DNA of 64,000 bases, taken from positions 185,779 through 249,778 of the forward strand of contig NBIV01000092.1 in NCBI GenBank assembly GCA_003194525.1, in the 5' to 3' direction. Within the stretch, counting starts at the first letter, position 1. Every line of letters begins with the position of its first letter. This DNA comes from Gracilariopsis chorda (Eukaryota > Rhodophyta > Florideophyceae > Gracilariales > Gracilariaceae). The notes beneath the pieces are model-generated. The model was not told the origin of the DNA. It saw only the letters and a list, made by a program, of their open reading frames with translations, and searched no databases. A program made the position numbers and the translations under genes. This document shows, piece after piece, positions 45,407 to 56,639 of the stretch.

Positions 45407-45430
45407 TGTCTGTCTGTCTGTCTGTGTGTC
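45407..45430 (+). repeat. TGTC microsatellite
   Basis: About five TGTC units followed by TGTGTG, close to the proposed Helitron 5' end. Confidence 0.85.
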
Positions 45431-45631
45431 AGCTAACGCCCACTCATTGGCTGAAAAATCGCCAAGGAGGCTGCCAAGTGGAAACGTGGCGTTTTATGCG
45501 CTCCAAGAGGCATCTTGCACCGCATAATTCGACACGTTTCCGCCAGGCGCCTTTTGCACGCCACAGTAGCCTACCCGTTTGACTAAAGTAGCCCACCCGT
45601 TACACTACAGTAACCGAGCCGTTGCAGTGCA

Positions 45632-45677
45632 GTGCACATGACCGTTTTAATTACTATTTTTCAACGGTCATGTGCAC
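45632..45677. repeat. 15-bp perfect inverted repeat in the Helitron leader
   Basis: GTGCACATGACCGTT (45,632-45,646), a 16-nt AT-rich loop, and its exact reverse complement (45,663-45,677), about 560 bp before the RepHel frame. Could be a transcription or replication control element or a hairpin in the leader RNA. Confidence 0.85.
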
Positions 45678-46238
45678 CAATCGCATTGCACGCTATACAA
45701 AAGCGTGCAGAGCACTCGCCCACTGAGCGCTCGCGTTCTACTTCGCTGTGGTTAACCTACAGTGTGGGTTCTAGCACTCTGGGCGAGTCAGGACGTCTGA
45801 AAAGGTACGCTGGTGGTACCGGCGGGATCTGTTAAGTTTAACTTTCTCACCAAACAACGCGTTCGTCATCCAGATTTAATTGGTTCGGCAACTATTTCTG
45901 GGTGGCGTTCACGTGAGGTACGATAGCTCCCCACAAAACGTGCTTTGCGTGGAAGGAGTAACCCTTGAAGAGTCTAGAAAGGGGACAACAGAGTACGAGT
46001 CGAGCAACAGCGGCTCTGTCTGGATCTAAGGAACTGTTAAAAGGAAACGGTCTTCGGACTAAAGTACGTCCAGCACAGAGTTGCCTAGCGATTTTGAGAT
46101 TGTAAATCTCGCAGTTCTGGCAGACTCTCCAGGCAAGGCCCCCTGTTTACTCTGTACAGGTCAGTTCCCAATCTAGGCGGTTTCTTTGTGGTCAAGATAT
46201 TCTATCTTCGCTGCAACGATCCAAAACTTCGGTGCTAG

Positions 46239-49200
46239 GTGCATAAAAGGGTTTGGCAGCCCGTAGCACAATTGTTCTCGACCATATCTTTTTTTTTCTT
46301 TTTTTTTTCCTTTTCTTTTTTTGCTTTGCCGGTCTTTGGACAGTTTTTCTTTTTTGTGGTGTGCGTGAGATATTTTACCATCCCTCCAACTCAGCCCAGT
46401 GCCTCAGGAGATCCCACACGTGAGCAGAACCGTCAACGTACTGCTGCAAGACGTCGAGCAGAGTCCAGTGAGCAACAGGCAGAGAGGAGACGTCGTAATA
46501 GAGAGCTAGCAGCCATACGGAGGGCAAATGAAGCTGAGGAACAGCGTGAAGCACGAAGAACAGCTGATAAAGAACGTGCGAAAAGAAGAAGGGCTAGAGC
46601 TTCCGCTGCGCACGCTGATGACGTTCGTGAGGCCGACCGTACAGCCACTGCTTCCGCACGAGCTTCAGAGACGCCAGATATTCTCGCAAATCGTCAGGAA
46701 AATGATCGTGATGCCCGGCGTGATGCGAGGTCACAGAATGATCCTTTGACTCAACAATCTCGCCGTTACTCTGACAGAACATCTAGACAGGCATCACGAG
46801 AGCTCGAGAGCACAGCCGATCGAAAACGGCGTCTTGAAGCTCAGCACGAGAGCCGAAATGTCGCCCGTCGATTGTTTGACTCGGATAATGTCGATGAGAG
46901 TGGGTACATTGACCTTGGTATCATGAATGTCGAGTGCCGCTTCTGCAATGCATTGCACTTCAGAGAGGAGAGAGTGGTGAACAGCTTTCGCCGGAACCCG
47001 CTTTTCTCGCAGTGCTGCGCAAAAGGACATCTCAGCTTCCCTGCGCTTCTGGAGCCTCCGCCTCTTCTTCGCCAACTGCTGACTGCGACTGGGCCCCGAG
47101 AGAACCACTTTCGTGCTGAGATCCCTGCCTACAACACAGTTATGTCTATGGCTTCCGTCAAGGCAAACTGGGTGAGCCGTGGTTTAGGAGACTCTACCTT
47201 CAATCCTACTATTACTATGCAGGGACAGATCTATCACTACATGGGTCCGCTCATTCCTGCTCAGGGTGTCCAGCCCGCATTTCTGTCTGTGTACATCCAT
47301 GACACCGACTATGACGCGCAGTCTGCGTGGCGAGCGGGGTTGCTGCCCCGCCTCCAACCAGAACTGCTGTCTCAGTTGGCTGCCATGCTGCACACGGGCA
47401 ATCCATTCGTGCAGACATTCTGCAGCCTGCGCGAGTGGGCTATCACCGATACGCCAGCAAATACGTATCAGACGGTCATCCATGCTGATAGACGGCCCCG
47501 CGGCGAGCATGTTCGTCGCTACAACGGGCCCGAGGCGTCGCAAGTAGCCGCCATCATTCCAGGGAATGAGGACGGCGAGATTGGGACGCGCGATATTGTT
47601 GTGCGTAGGCGTGGAGAGCTGACTGTAAATGGTGATGAGGTGCTGGACACTATCCCCGTCAGTCACAGATCGTACGATCCCTTGAGCTACGTTCTTTTGT
47701 TTCCATGTGGCCAGGACGGATGGCACCCTGAGATGAGGTATTGCCCACCAAACGCCTCGCGAGAGAAGAAGGTGACTGCGCTGATGTATTATTCGTGGCA
47801 GCTTTTCGAGAGACCGACCGAGTTCAGTACGATTCTACGGGGCAAACGGCTCTTCCAGCAGTACATGGTTGACCAGTTCTGCAAGGTTGAGTCGGAGCGT
47901 TTGTCTTACTTGCGACACAACCAGGACAGACTTTGAGCTGCGGACTATACATCCCTGTGGGAGAGCCTGGGTGACTCTCTGCTGGGCGTGGATGAGGCCA
48001 ATGCTGTTCGCGCTGGACGACTGTTCGTGTTGCCCTCCACATTTGTAGGAGGTGACCGATACATGAGACAGCAAATGCACGACATCATCGCCGTATCCAA
48101 CAACATTGGGCACCCCGATATCTTTCTCACGATGACGTGCAATCCGAACTTGCCTGAGATCACCAGGGCGCTGTTCAATGGTCAGCGCGCTCCCAATCGA
48201 CCCTATCTTTGTGCTCGAGTGTTTCGTCTCAAGATGAAAGCCTTAATGTCGTTTGTCATTGACGAACAGTTCTTTGGAGCCGTTCTTGCTCACGTGCGGG
48301 TAATCGAGTTCCAAAAGTGAGGCCTACCGCACGCCCACATTATGTTCTTCCTCAACGAAGATGCAAACCAGCAGCTCCGAGACCCTGCTCACATTGACGA
48401 GCTCATCTCAGCTGAGATTCCTCCTTCCTCCGATGCCACCATACAGGAATTGGTGCTCAAGCACATGATTCACACTCCGTGCGGTGCAGGCAACCGGTCA
48501 GCGCTGTGCATGCGCGAGCTGACCTGCTTGAAGCACTTTCCGAAGCCGTTTCGCTCCGAAACTCCACGGCTTGAGAATGAGTACTACATCAGCTACCGAA
48601 GACGCGCTCCTTCCGAGGGCGGGGTGTCTGTGGAACGAAGCTGCAGGGTCGGCCGTCGGCCGTCGACAGCGCCTAGTGACGTTGGACAATTTGTGGGTGG
48701 TTTCACATTGCCCAGAGCTTCTCCGCCGGTTTTCATGCCACGTCAACGTTGAGCTATGCGTATCGCGACTTGGCGGTATCAAGTACCTCTTCAAGTATGT
48801 GTTCAAGGGTTCCAACAGAGTCACCATGGAGATTGTAGATGAGAACGGACGCCATGACGAGATGCAGAACTTCCAGGACGCAGGGTATGTGTCGGCCTCC
48901 GAAGCAGTGTGGCGGATGCTTGCGTTCGATATTGTCGATCGCAATCCACCCGTCGTGCGGCTTGAAGTACACTTGAAAGATCACCATACGGTGTTCTTCC
49001 AGGACGGTGACGAGCACTCTGCTGCTAACAGAGAGCGGGCAGGAACCAAGCTGACTGAGTGGTTTGTGGCCAACCAAAAGTACCCCGGCGCACAGCATAT
49101 CCCTTATGCCCAGTTCCCGAGGTACTTTACTTGGAACAAATCAAACAAATGCTGGAAGCCGCGTGCATGTCTCCGACGTCGTTCAGTTTCTCGAAGCCAG

Positions 49201-51279
49201 CACACCTCCTCCTCAGCCGCCGCTGCAGCAGCCGATCTATACGACTTCACTGGCAGCGGTGCGCATGTAGTTGGGCGCATTTACACTGCCAGTCCACGAG
49301 AGGGAGAGCGGTACTACCTCCGCTTACTCTTGACCCACACAGCGGGTGCTACTTCCTTTCAGCATCTCCGCACCGTGGATGGTCAGCAGTTTGGTAGCTT
49401 CAGGGAGGCCTGCCTCAAAAAGGGCCTTCTCGCCGACGACAGCGAGTGGAGACGGGCACTACGCGAGTCCTTTCGCTCCTCATTTGTTCCGCTCTCTCAT
49501 TTCTTTGCCACCGTATTGCTTTACTGCGAGCCGTTGGACCCCCGTTCTCTGTGGGAGCAGCATCTATCGATGTTCCTGCAGGATATACGCGCTCGACATC
49601 GCGGCATGATGCACGCACTGGCCGACGACGAAAGAGCCAGCTCTTACGTTCTATTAGAAGTGCAAAAGGCATTGCAAGAAATGGGTGGCCCACTGGCGTC
49701 TCTGTAATCGTACGGTCTTCCGACACCCATGCAGGACCTACCGGAATTGCGTGCTCCAACTCGGTCTCCACAGCAAATCCATTCGGAGCTGAACGACACT
49801 GTGCACGCTGCCCTCGCTCTCTTCAATGAGCGTCAGCGTCTGGCGTTCAATACCGTCGTGGGGGCCATCCTTCCTGGCGTGTCCGCGGAGAACTTGCAGG
49901 GTCTTGGTGGTCCTTCTACGCCAACGTAGCCAACCACTCGCGTTTTATTTTTGGATGCTCCGGGTGGAACCGGCAAGACCTTCCTCTCCAAGGCGATTCA
50001 GGCCACGTTACGCCTTCGTGGCAAGTCCGTCCTTACGGTAGCCACGTCTGCTGTAGCAGCCATACTGCTTGAGGGCGGTCGGACGGCCCACTCCGTGTTC
50101 AGGATTCCCATCCCAGCCACCGCTGAGAGCACGTGCAACATCCCGGTCAACTCGCACCTGGCCACTCGGATGAAGAACGTCGACCTCATTATCTGGGACG
50201 AGATCGTAATGTGTCACCGCTTCTGCGTCGAAGCCGTAGACCGCACTCTCCGTGACATAACGCGCTCGCAGCTCTCCTTTGAAGGCAAGTTCGTATTGCT
50301 TTCTGGCGACTTTCGGCAGATCCTTCCCGTTGTTCCTGGCGGCTCTCGATCAGTGATCGTCAAGGCATGCATCAAACGCTCAAGTCTCTTTTCTCACTTT
50401 CGCACCTTGAGATTGACTGCGAACATGCGCCTTTCTGCGCTCCGTCGAGACCCCACAGCCACACAGGAGGCACTGCAGTTTCCAAACACACTCTTGCTGA
50501 TTGGAGAGGGCAGACTGCCAGGCACTGTCCCGCCAAAGCACCCCTTCACCCTGCCAGAGCCCGTACAATGTGTGGAGTCGTTCTGCACCATGGTCCGTAT
50601 GGTCTTTCATGGTATCGCTCAAAGGTACATAGATGCGGATTGGCTAACGTCAACGGTGATTATAACCGCACGAAACTATCGCCTACCAGAGCTCAACGAC
50701 TATATAGACCACATGATTCCTGGAGCATATCGCACGTACCTCAGTGCGGACAAGGTGAGCGACGACGACGGTGCCGCGCTGCAGTACCCTGTCGAGATGC
50801 TCAACACTCTGACTGCCGGGTCGGCGCTGCCGGACCACCGCCTCAAACTCAAAAAGGGCTTTGTGGTCATGCTCCTTCGCAACTTGGATCCCTCAAACAG
50901 CCACGTCAATGATGCCATCTATACCGTAGAAGACATGCAAAGCAACGTAGTGTTCCTTCCACTCGCTTCTGGAGTAAATCGTGGCAACGCACTATGCCTG
51001 CCGCGCATGCCCTGTGGACCTGGCGACGACAACTTTCCGGTTCCCAACTTCACTCGCACCCAGTTCCCAGTACGTGTCTGTTTTGCCATCACTACCAATA
51101 AGGCACAGGGTCAGTCGTATAGTGGACGCATCGGACTGGATTTGCGTGATGGCTGTTTCACGCGTGGCCAGCTGTACGTCGCCTTTTCTCGGACCACCAA
51201 CCCGTCCAATATCGTGGCCTGTCTCTCTGCCGGTACCACCTCTACCAATGATGTAGTGTACCCCGAAGTTCTTTCGTAG
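46239..51279 (+). pseudogene. Helitron RepHel (HUH Rep plus Pif1-type helicase)
   Basis: N-terminus: a pyrimidine-run region of doubtful coding value, then a long Arg/Glu-rich coiled coil, then a zinc region (CRFCNALHF...CCAKGHL). The Rep domain has the HUH motif GLPHAHIMFF (about 48,321-48,350) and both tyrosines in KYLFKYVFKG (48,784 and 48,796). Helicase motifs are all present: Walker A GGTGKT (about 49,964-49,981), DLIIWDE, LLSGDFRQILPVV, TNKAQGQSY and LYVAFSR. Disabling changes: TGA at 47,934 and 48,318, a frameshift near 48,600, TAA at about 49,705 and TAG at 49,927. At about 1,680 codons it is in the normal size range. Confidence 0.9.
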
Positions 51280-51435
51280 ACGAACTTGATAGCTTTAAGT
51301 AAACCTCTTCTTTTTTCTTTCATTTTTTCTTTTCTTCTCCCTTCTCACTCCCCAAAAAACACTTGCATTCTACAAACAAACTACCCAAAACACGCTACCA
51401 AAATACTCCTTTCACTCTAATGCTTCTTTCACTCC

Positions 51436-53748
51436 TCAACGCGTGCGAAGCACGCAATGGAGCCACTTGTCTGTACTAAAACGCAGATTTGTATATGTTT
51501 CTCTACTCAACGTTCTCACTGTCCTGTTATGGGATGCAAGGAGTAATTGATTGTTCGCACAAAACACCAGTTGCGATACCTTTTCCTCATGGAAACGGTT
51601 TTGAACGGAGGTTCTTATGCGAGAATGAAGGCTGAAACTCCGCTCTACACTGGAAGAAGACCGACTAGAGCACAAGATTCTGGGAGCGAATTCTCTCAGT
51701 AAGCGAGAGCCGTCGTACTCCGTCCAGAAAAACACCTGTGACCTGCTATACATCATGAACGAGTGCCTACAAATAGGATCATGTGTTGTTGAACGCTAAG
51801 ACAACCTCTGCACAAATAAACTCATCGCCTAAGCGCTGTACTGCCGTATCCTCACCACCATCGCTGGACAACTTCTCACTCTCTGGAAAACATTCTGAAC
51901 GCACAAAAGACAAAATATATTGAATGACATGCGGCCGGGACTCAATCAGGTTCTCTTTAAGGCTTCTGATGTCAAGCAAGTACGCGACAGGATGCAATGG
52001 CGTCACGAGTGGTACTTTTCTGCCTTCGCCATTTAGCCGCTCTTCAAAAATTGGGATGACGTCGTCCTTTCATTCTGAATTTTGGATAGGCGTAAAGGGC
52101 AGCTGCTTTAGTTTCTCGAAGAGCTGCATAGTAGAGGGATACACTTCGGAAAGTAAGGATGACTCATCGTCAAATATTCGCAAGTACTGTCGGACAAGAC
52201 GCAGTATATGATATATGTCAAGGAGCCTTTCATAGAGAGATTCGTTGGGCACCGTTTGTTTGAATACTTCCCTACTTTCTCGGTTATGACAACCATAAAG
52301 ACTTGTGGTAAAATCCGAACAGTCAACGAGATTGAGGAGAACCGGTTTGCTTCTCAAAAACGAAGCAAACATGCTCTATGATGACGCAAATCGGGTCGCA
52401 GCCATCCGGCAGGAAAGAATTGCTGGTGGCTGGACTCACCTGTATCTGTCTAGCTGAAAAGCAGACCGGCCAGAATTAGGGAAGTTGTATTCTGTCGTCA
52501 GCTCCTTGAAATTCGAATACAGTTTCGGATGGTTCGTAAGGTCCGCAATCACTGCGGTCACCATTGAAAGAACCTCTTTGATCCATAACAGCTGCCCAAT
52601 ATCTTGCATTACCCAATTCGCCGTGTGTGGCTGTTCCTGCACGGAAAGCATATGAAGGTGTCTTTCTAAAAGAATTTCCTTGGCTTTGATGCAGGAAAAA
52701 TTGTTGTCACTTACAGTAGCACATATTGGCATCATCTTTTCGAATTCCAACATAGATTCTTCGCAAAGTCTTGCATAGAGTCCGGCGTCAACCCTCCTTG
52801 ATCCGGTGTACATTGACCTTAAGAAGAAGATCTTACGTACCTTCTGACTACCGGTCGGGGACAGCAAAATATTGACCACTGATACTCCTTTTCTGTCCAG
52901 CAAGCCATCAAATATCAATGTACCAAAGGTATCTTCCAGGGAGCTCGAAATAAATTCTTTCACACGAGTGTGCATAGATTCATAGTATCTTTTCACATTT
53001 TTTCTCCCCATTCGCTCTGGTGTAGGAAGTTGTAGACCCATTGATTGGTTTGCGAGTTTGATGGGCTCATAGAACTCATCGAAGCCTTCAATTCTTCTCA
53101 GTAATGAACATGGCAGCATGTATTTCACCCTAAACTTTGTCAGTAGCTCATCGAACTTCGTTCGATGCTCGTACGAATCAATACTTGGATTTTCTTTTGC
53201 AACGGTACCCCGCACGAGAGAGGTTTGCTGGCAAGGCTGGATTCAGCATTGGATCGTTGAGAAATACGATATGATACGTTTGATAAATTATCAGGACCAT
53301 CCCGGAGAGTATAGGTGCGCTTCACGTTTTTCAAAAACATGAAAACGGGCACTATCTTCGGGCTTCTACCAAGATTACTTCCGAAAAGCATTTTCATGCA
53401 CTCAAGTCCAGGGAGAAACCACATTAGCGTATTTCGCTTCTTTCTCTCCGCAATCAACAAGTGTTTTGACGTTGTCCATATTGATAATAAAGGGGTTTGG
53501 ATCGGTATTTTCGAGGTTACCTTCATCCAAGCTCCCAGATCAGAAAGCCCAAACGAAGGCAATGAGGTGATATCCAACGTGTTAGCGGATGACATCTTCT
53601 TTCTGCAGTGATAGAAGATTTTTACCGGTGTGAGATCGGTTGACAATGTGGTACGATTCAGTGACATTTGTAATCCATCTTTTGCTGATGTACGATGGTA
53701 CACATTTGCCACATGTCACGTCAATAATATCCTCGTCATATTCCTCAT
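51436..53748 (-). pseudogene. hAT-type transposase (BED finger, DUF659-like core, hATC)
   Basis: Minus strand, broken into several frames. N-terminus: zinc finger CGKC...HIVNRSH (about 53,716-53,626). Core frame 53,215-52,436: IFDGLLDRKG gives the first catalytic Asp, ATVSDNNFSCIKA the second, then the helical segment NHPKLYSNFKEL. Frames 52,372-52,070 and 52,006-51,779 (HPVAYLLD) continue. The last frame, 51,756-51,436, has the dimerisation motif SSVERSFSLHSRIRT...NNQLL. In all four parts the order is that of hAT transposases. The upstream start is not found; the E2 LTR lies 34 bp before the first codons. Confidence 0.8.
51441..51455 (+). terminator. Helitron 3' terminal hairpin
   Basis: GCGTGC, loop GAA, GCACGC. 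Helitron 3' ends carry such a hairpin shortly before CTRR. It lies within the last codons of the oppositely oriented hAT frame, so the Helitron end and hAT end overlap or abut here. Confidence 0.55.
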
Positions 53749-53781
53749 TTGAGGATTAAATGATGAGCTATATTGCAGAGG

Positions 53782-54606
53782 TGTGGTGCAATGCCCCAAA
53801 GGGGAAAAACACCGAAAGACGTTCGGGATCTTCCTCTCACAAGGTGAACCAAGTTGGGTAGAGCCCTCCCAGAGGTGTCACGGCGGAGCCGGTTTGTAAG
53901 ACCAGGGACACCTGTCGCGACTCGCGCAGGGAGGTGAAGGCGAAGAATCGGTATCCGCGTGAGCGGGGTGTGGTCCTCACTAGAGGTATGTTTCCACGTA
54001 AGTGGGGGTGTGTGAGCGGATGCGCACACGAGGGCCGCGGATATCGGGAGGTGCTACCCTAAAAAGGGGAAAAAGGAAGGGCGAAGAGGAGAAAAAGAGG
54101 GCGAAGTGAGTCGCGAGAGCGACGGGGACGAACGTCGATGCCGGTAACAATATCCCTATACAGGGCGAAACACCAATGCAATTGGAACAATTATACTCCC
54201 AGTGATGGGTCCCTTTAGATGTGCAAGGGGGTTAGATGTCCCGTGGTTTACGGCGTTTCCCTCCAAGGAGGAGTAGAGTACGCGCGCAAGCGGCAACAAC
54301 TAGAGCCAATTCCCCAGGTTGGGGTCCCTTGTTGGGGAAGGTTTACTGGTGCGACGGCAGTGCGCCGTCGCACTAAGTACTAGCTTACCAGAAATGGGTG
54401 TGAAAATAATAAATAATATTAACTAAAATAGTCCACATTTCGTGGCAACATGCACTACTGTGGCCAACCGCCAATTGACCCAAAACCGTGTCCCACGTGT
54501 CCATATCCACCATAGTGGGGCGTAGTTCATATACACACTACACAACCGATAATATCGGGAAAGCGTTCAAGTACCTAGAATCCCTCCCTGAGGGCGTTGC
54601 ACTTCA
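53782..54606 (-). repeat. 3' LTR of E2 (825 bp)
   Basis: Minus-strand start TGAAGTGCAACGCCC at 54,606 and end GGGGCATTGCACCACA at 53,782. Matches 2479-3282 and 8968-9794. Several differences from the E0 LTR fall in hairpin loops (for example CGGC-gaa/gga-GCCG, CCTC-agta/acta-GAGG, CCAC-gtga/gtaa-GTGG). The conserved 10-bp hairpin is at 54,349-54,373. Confidence 0.9.
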
Positions 54607-54625
54607 TATTCCCCCCGCTAAGACG
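54607..54625 (-). promoter_or_regulatory. Polypurine tract of E2
   Basis: On the minus strand GCGGGGGGAATA directly precedes the LTR start TGAAG at 54,606, as in E1. Confidence 0.7.
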
Positions 54626-54663
54626 GGAAAACGAGCGCGGACGCGGAGGGTTCCCAGACGAAA

Positions 54664-56448
54664 ATGGGTGATAGAAGTGCGTACGCTGTCTCCGGTTCTC
54701 CGGTAAATCCCTCTGCATCAGAGTCATCGAGCGCACAAACAACAACAACAGCCACCCTCCAAAAGGGAAAAATGAACGACGACAACAACATCAACAACCA
54801 CAGCCAACCTCCGAGGCTTCTCGGGCGAAACACCACCGGTTTCCGGTCAGTTCCCCTGCCTCAGTGCGATCGAAATCCGGTACAACCGGGGAATATGGCT
54901 GCTGCAGCCGACCATCCCTTCGCACTACCACCTTCGGTGGTGTTCTCCGGAACCACTCCGGTGTCCAACTGGCCAACCTACAACACCCTGGTGGGGCTCA
55001 ACCCGATGAATCGGAATCACGCGTCGCGCCTGCGCCTTGCCCCGTGGTTTCACCCGGTCGCTGTCCTCAATGAGGGATTGGTCACCGCTTATGCGGATGG
55101 CTCAGACACCCTTCCGGGGGATCTGCCCAGAGCAGTCACCACATCGTGGGATTGGCGTCACCGGATTGCGATTCCGCGTCACCACCTCCGAAGAAATTCG
55201 GGCGAGACCGTCGCTGCGGCGCACACCGCGTTGACGCGCATGGCGTATCAACGGCAGAGCCGGGCTCCATTCGATGTACCGGTCCCACCGGAGTTTGGCT
55301 TCGACGTTAGCTACTTCCGCACTCGGGAGATTGGGTACGGCGAGAACCTGTTCCGCCTCGAGACCCTCGCTTGGAGGAATTTCCCCGCAGCGCGGCAAGA
55401 AGCCCTTTGCTGGGAGCGACCGATTATTCGGGCGGAGTTCAGGTACCTTCCCCGGCAATACCGGTCCAACTTTCTCCAAAACTTCATCCGCTACGAGCGG
55501 CGTTGGCGATCCCGATACGGGTATTTTATCCCGTATCAGAACGTGGAGATAGAGCGGATTGCGCCGCCTCACCGACTAGGTCGGTATGTAGCACTCCCCG
55601 AGTGGTGGCGCTTCCATGAAGCCTGCCGGGGGTGCTACATAGAACTCCCGCCGTTACTTACGTACCTCGGTTCGCTGCTCATGCAGGATCCCCGGTCGGG
55701 GTTGTGGTCCGTAGTGGTTACGGAGTGGGCGGCCCGCAGTGCGGCTTATATCCTCAACGAGGCGTATGACCAGTATCCTCTCTGGTTCCTTCAACCGCGT
55801 GTGCGGGCAGCGATCCGAAACCTGGATCTTCGCATCCCCCTTGGGGTCCAGGCCAACAATGAAGAGGTCCTCCAATTACTTGGGTACATCGACAGCGTTA
55901 GCTGGAGTGAGGTCCCGCTGGAGCAAAGCGGTCGTCTGGATGGCGGCAGCGGTAACACCACTGGTCCGAGACTCGGTAGAAACACCGCCGTAGCGGGGGA
56001 TTTTATCTACTTCGACCCCTGGGAGTTTCGGGAAATTTCCTCCGAGGAGGCGCGCGAGCTTCGCGATACGCCCCGGCATGTGCCGGAAGACCACCCGGTG
56101 GGGTACGTCGATTCTGACGACTACTACCGCGCATACGGCGGGGATGACCCAATGGTCGATAACGAACCGGAAGAACCCGGGGAGATGGACGTAGAGGAGA
56201 CTGGCGCTAGCACGGAGGCTTTCCCAGAGGGGGTGTCTTCGGCCGAGCCGGCTGCTGAGCCTTCGGCGGCAAGTGCCGGACTTTCTATCCCCAGCGGGGT
56301 GACGGCGAATGAAAACGAAATCATCGCACGTTTCCTCCGGGGTGCCGGTCTTAGCGCTGCCGAGGTATCGGGGGATGTCATCACCATGGCGGACGCATTG
56401 GCCTACCGCCTTGCTGGGGGTTACGCCCTGGACGATGGGGGTGAGTGA
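54664..56448 (+). CDS. Antisense gene of the E2 retrotransposon, intact 594-residue protein of unknown function
   Basis: Opposite strand to gag-pol, starting 58 nt past the LTR (AAAATGGG, good start context) and ending 190 bp before the pol stop. No family recognised. Residues 1-50 are Ser/Thr/Asn/Gln-rich. A central region (about 120-360) has conserved blocks APWFHP (126), FDVS, YGENL, RPIIRAEFRYLPR (252), GYFIPYQNVEIE (286) and SGLWSVVVTEW (345), many Trp/Tyr/Arg. The tail (about 430-594) is acidic and Pro/Ala/Ser-rich. No signal peptide, membrane segment or catalytic motif is evident. The E1 copy has only Trp-to-stop changes, and E4 has a diverged homologue. AATAAA follows at 87 nt. Likely transcribed from the LTR in antisense. 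A regulatory, nucleic-acid-binding or particle role is guesswork. Confidence 0.85.
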   Translation: MGDRSAYAVSGSPVNPSASESSSAQTTTTATLQKGKMNDDNNINNHSQPPRLLGRNTTGFRSVPLPQCDRNPVQPGNMAAAADHPFALPPSVVFSGTTPVSNWPTYNTLVGLNPMNRNHASRLRLAPWFHPVAVLNEGLVTAYADGSDTLPGDLPRAVTTSWDWRHRIAIPRHHLRRNSGETVAAAHTALTRMAYQRQSRAPFDVPVPPEFGFDVSYFRTREIGYGENLFRLETLAWRNFPAARQEALCWERPIIRAEFRYLPRQYRSNFLQNFIRYERRWRSRYGYFIPYQNVEIERIAPPHRLGRYVALPEWWRFHEACRGCYIELPPLLTYLGSLLMQDPRSGLWSVVVTEWAARSAAYILNEAYDQYPLWFLQPRVRAAIRNLDLRIPLGVQANNEEVLQLLGYIDSVSWSEVPLEQSGRLDGGSGNTTGPRLGRNTAVAGDFIYFDPWEFREISSEEARELRDTPRHVPEDHPVGYVDSDDYYRAYGGDDPMVDNEPEEPGEMDVEETGASTEAFPEGVSSAEPAAEPSAASAGLSIPSGVTANENEIIARFLRGAGLSAAEVSGDVITMADALAYRLAGGYALDDGGE

Positions 56449-56535
56449 AACCTCTAGTCCAGTTTCCTGGTTCTTCTTTCCCTGGCTATGCCAGTTAGTG
56501 TAGTGTAGTATTGTGGGGAGTTAGCTGCTCCCTTG

Positions 56536-56541
56536 AATAAA
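56536..56541 (+). promoter_or_regulatory. Polyadenylation signal AATAAA of the antisense gene (E2)
   Basis: Canonical AATAAA 87 nt after the antisense stop, in the convergent spacer before the chromodomain stop; same spacing as in E1. Confidence 0.65.
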
Positions 56542-56639
56542 CATTCCCGTTTAGAACGGTGCTTCTCGGTTGAGTTCCCCGTCTTCGACGGACCTTGTCT
56601 TGTTATCCTTTCCTTTCGCTCTCCGCTCGCGCGGCAACG

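Larger units (their letters stand above)
45386..51479 (+). mobile_element. Helitron (rolling-circle transposon), boundaries approximate
   Basis: Contains a RepHel gene (46,239-51,279). The 5' boundary is proposed at about 45,386, where TTATACTAAAGCGGAAG precedes a TGTC microsatellite, as in other Helitrons; the canonical TC is not exact. The 3' end has the typical GC-rich hairpin GCGTGC-gaa-GCACGC (51,441-51,455), with a CTAA at 51,476-51,479 that could be the CTRR terminus. No target duplication is expected for this class. Confidence 0.7.

Noticed and set aside
46239-46400. Signal peptide or membrane anchor from the Phe-rich N-terminus of RepHel
   Set aside because: It is encoded by a long pyrimidine run, more like a leader or intron tract; Helitron proteins start with the coiled coil and zinc region.
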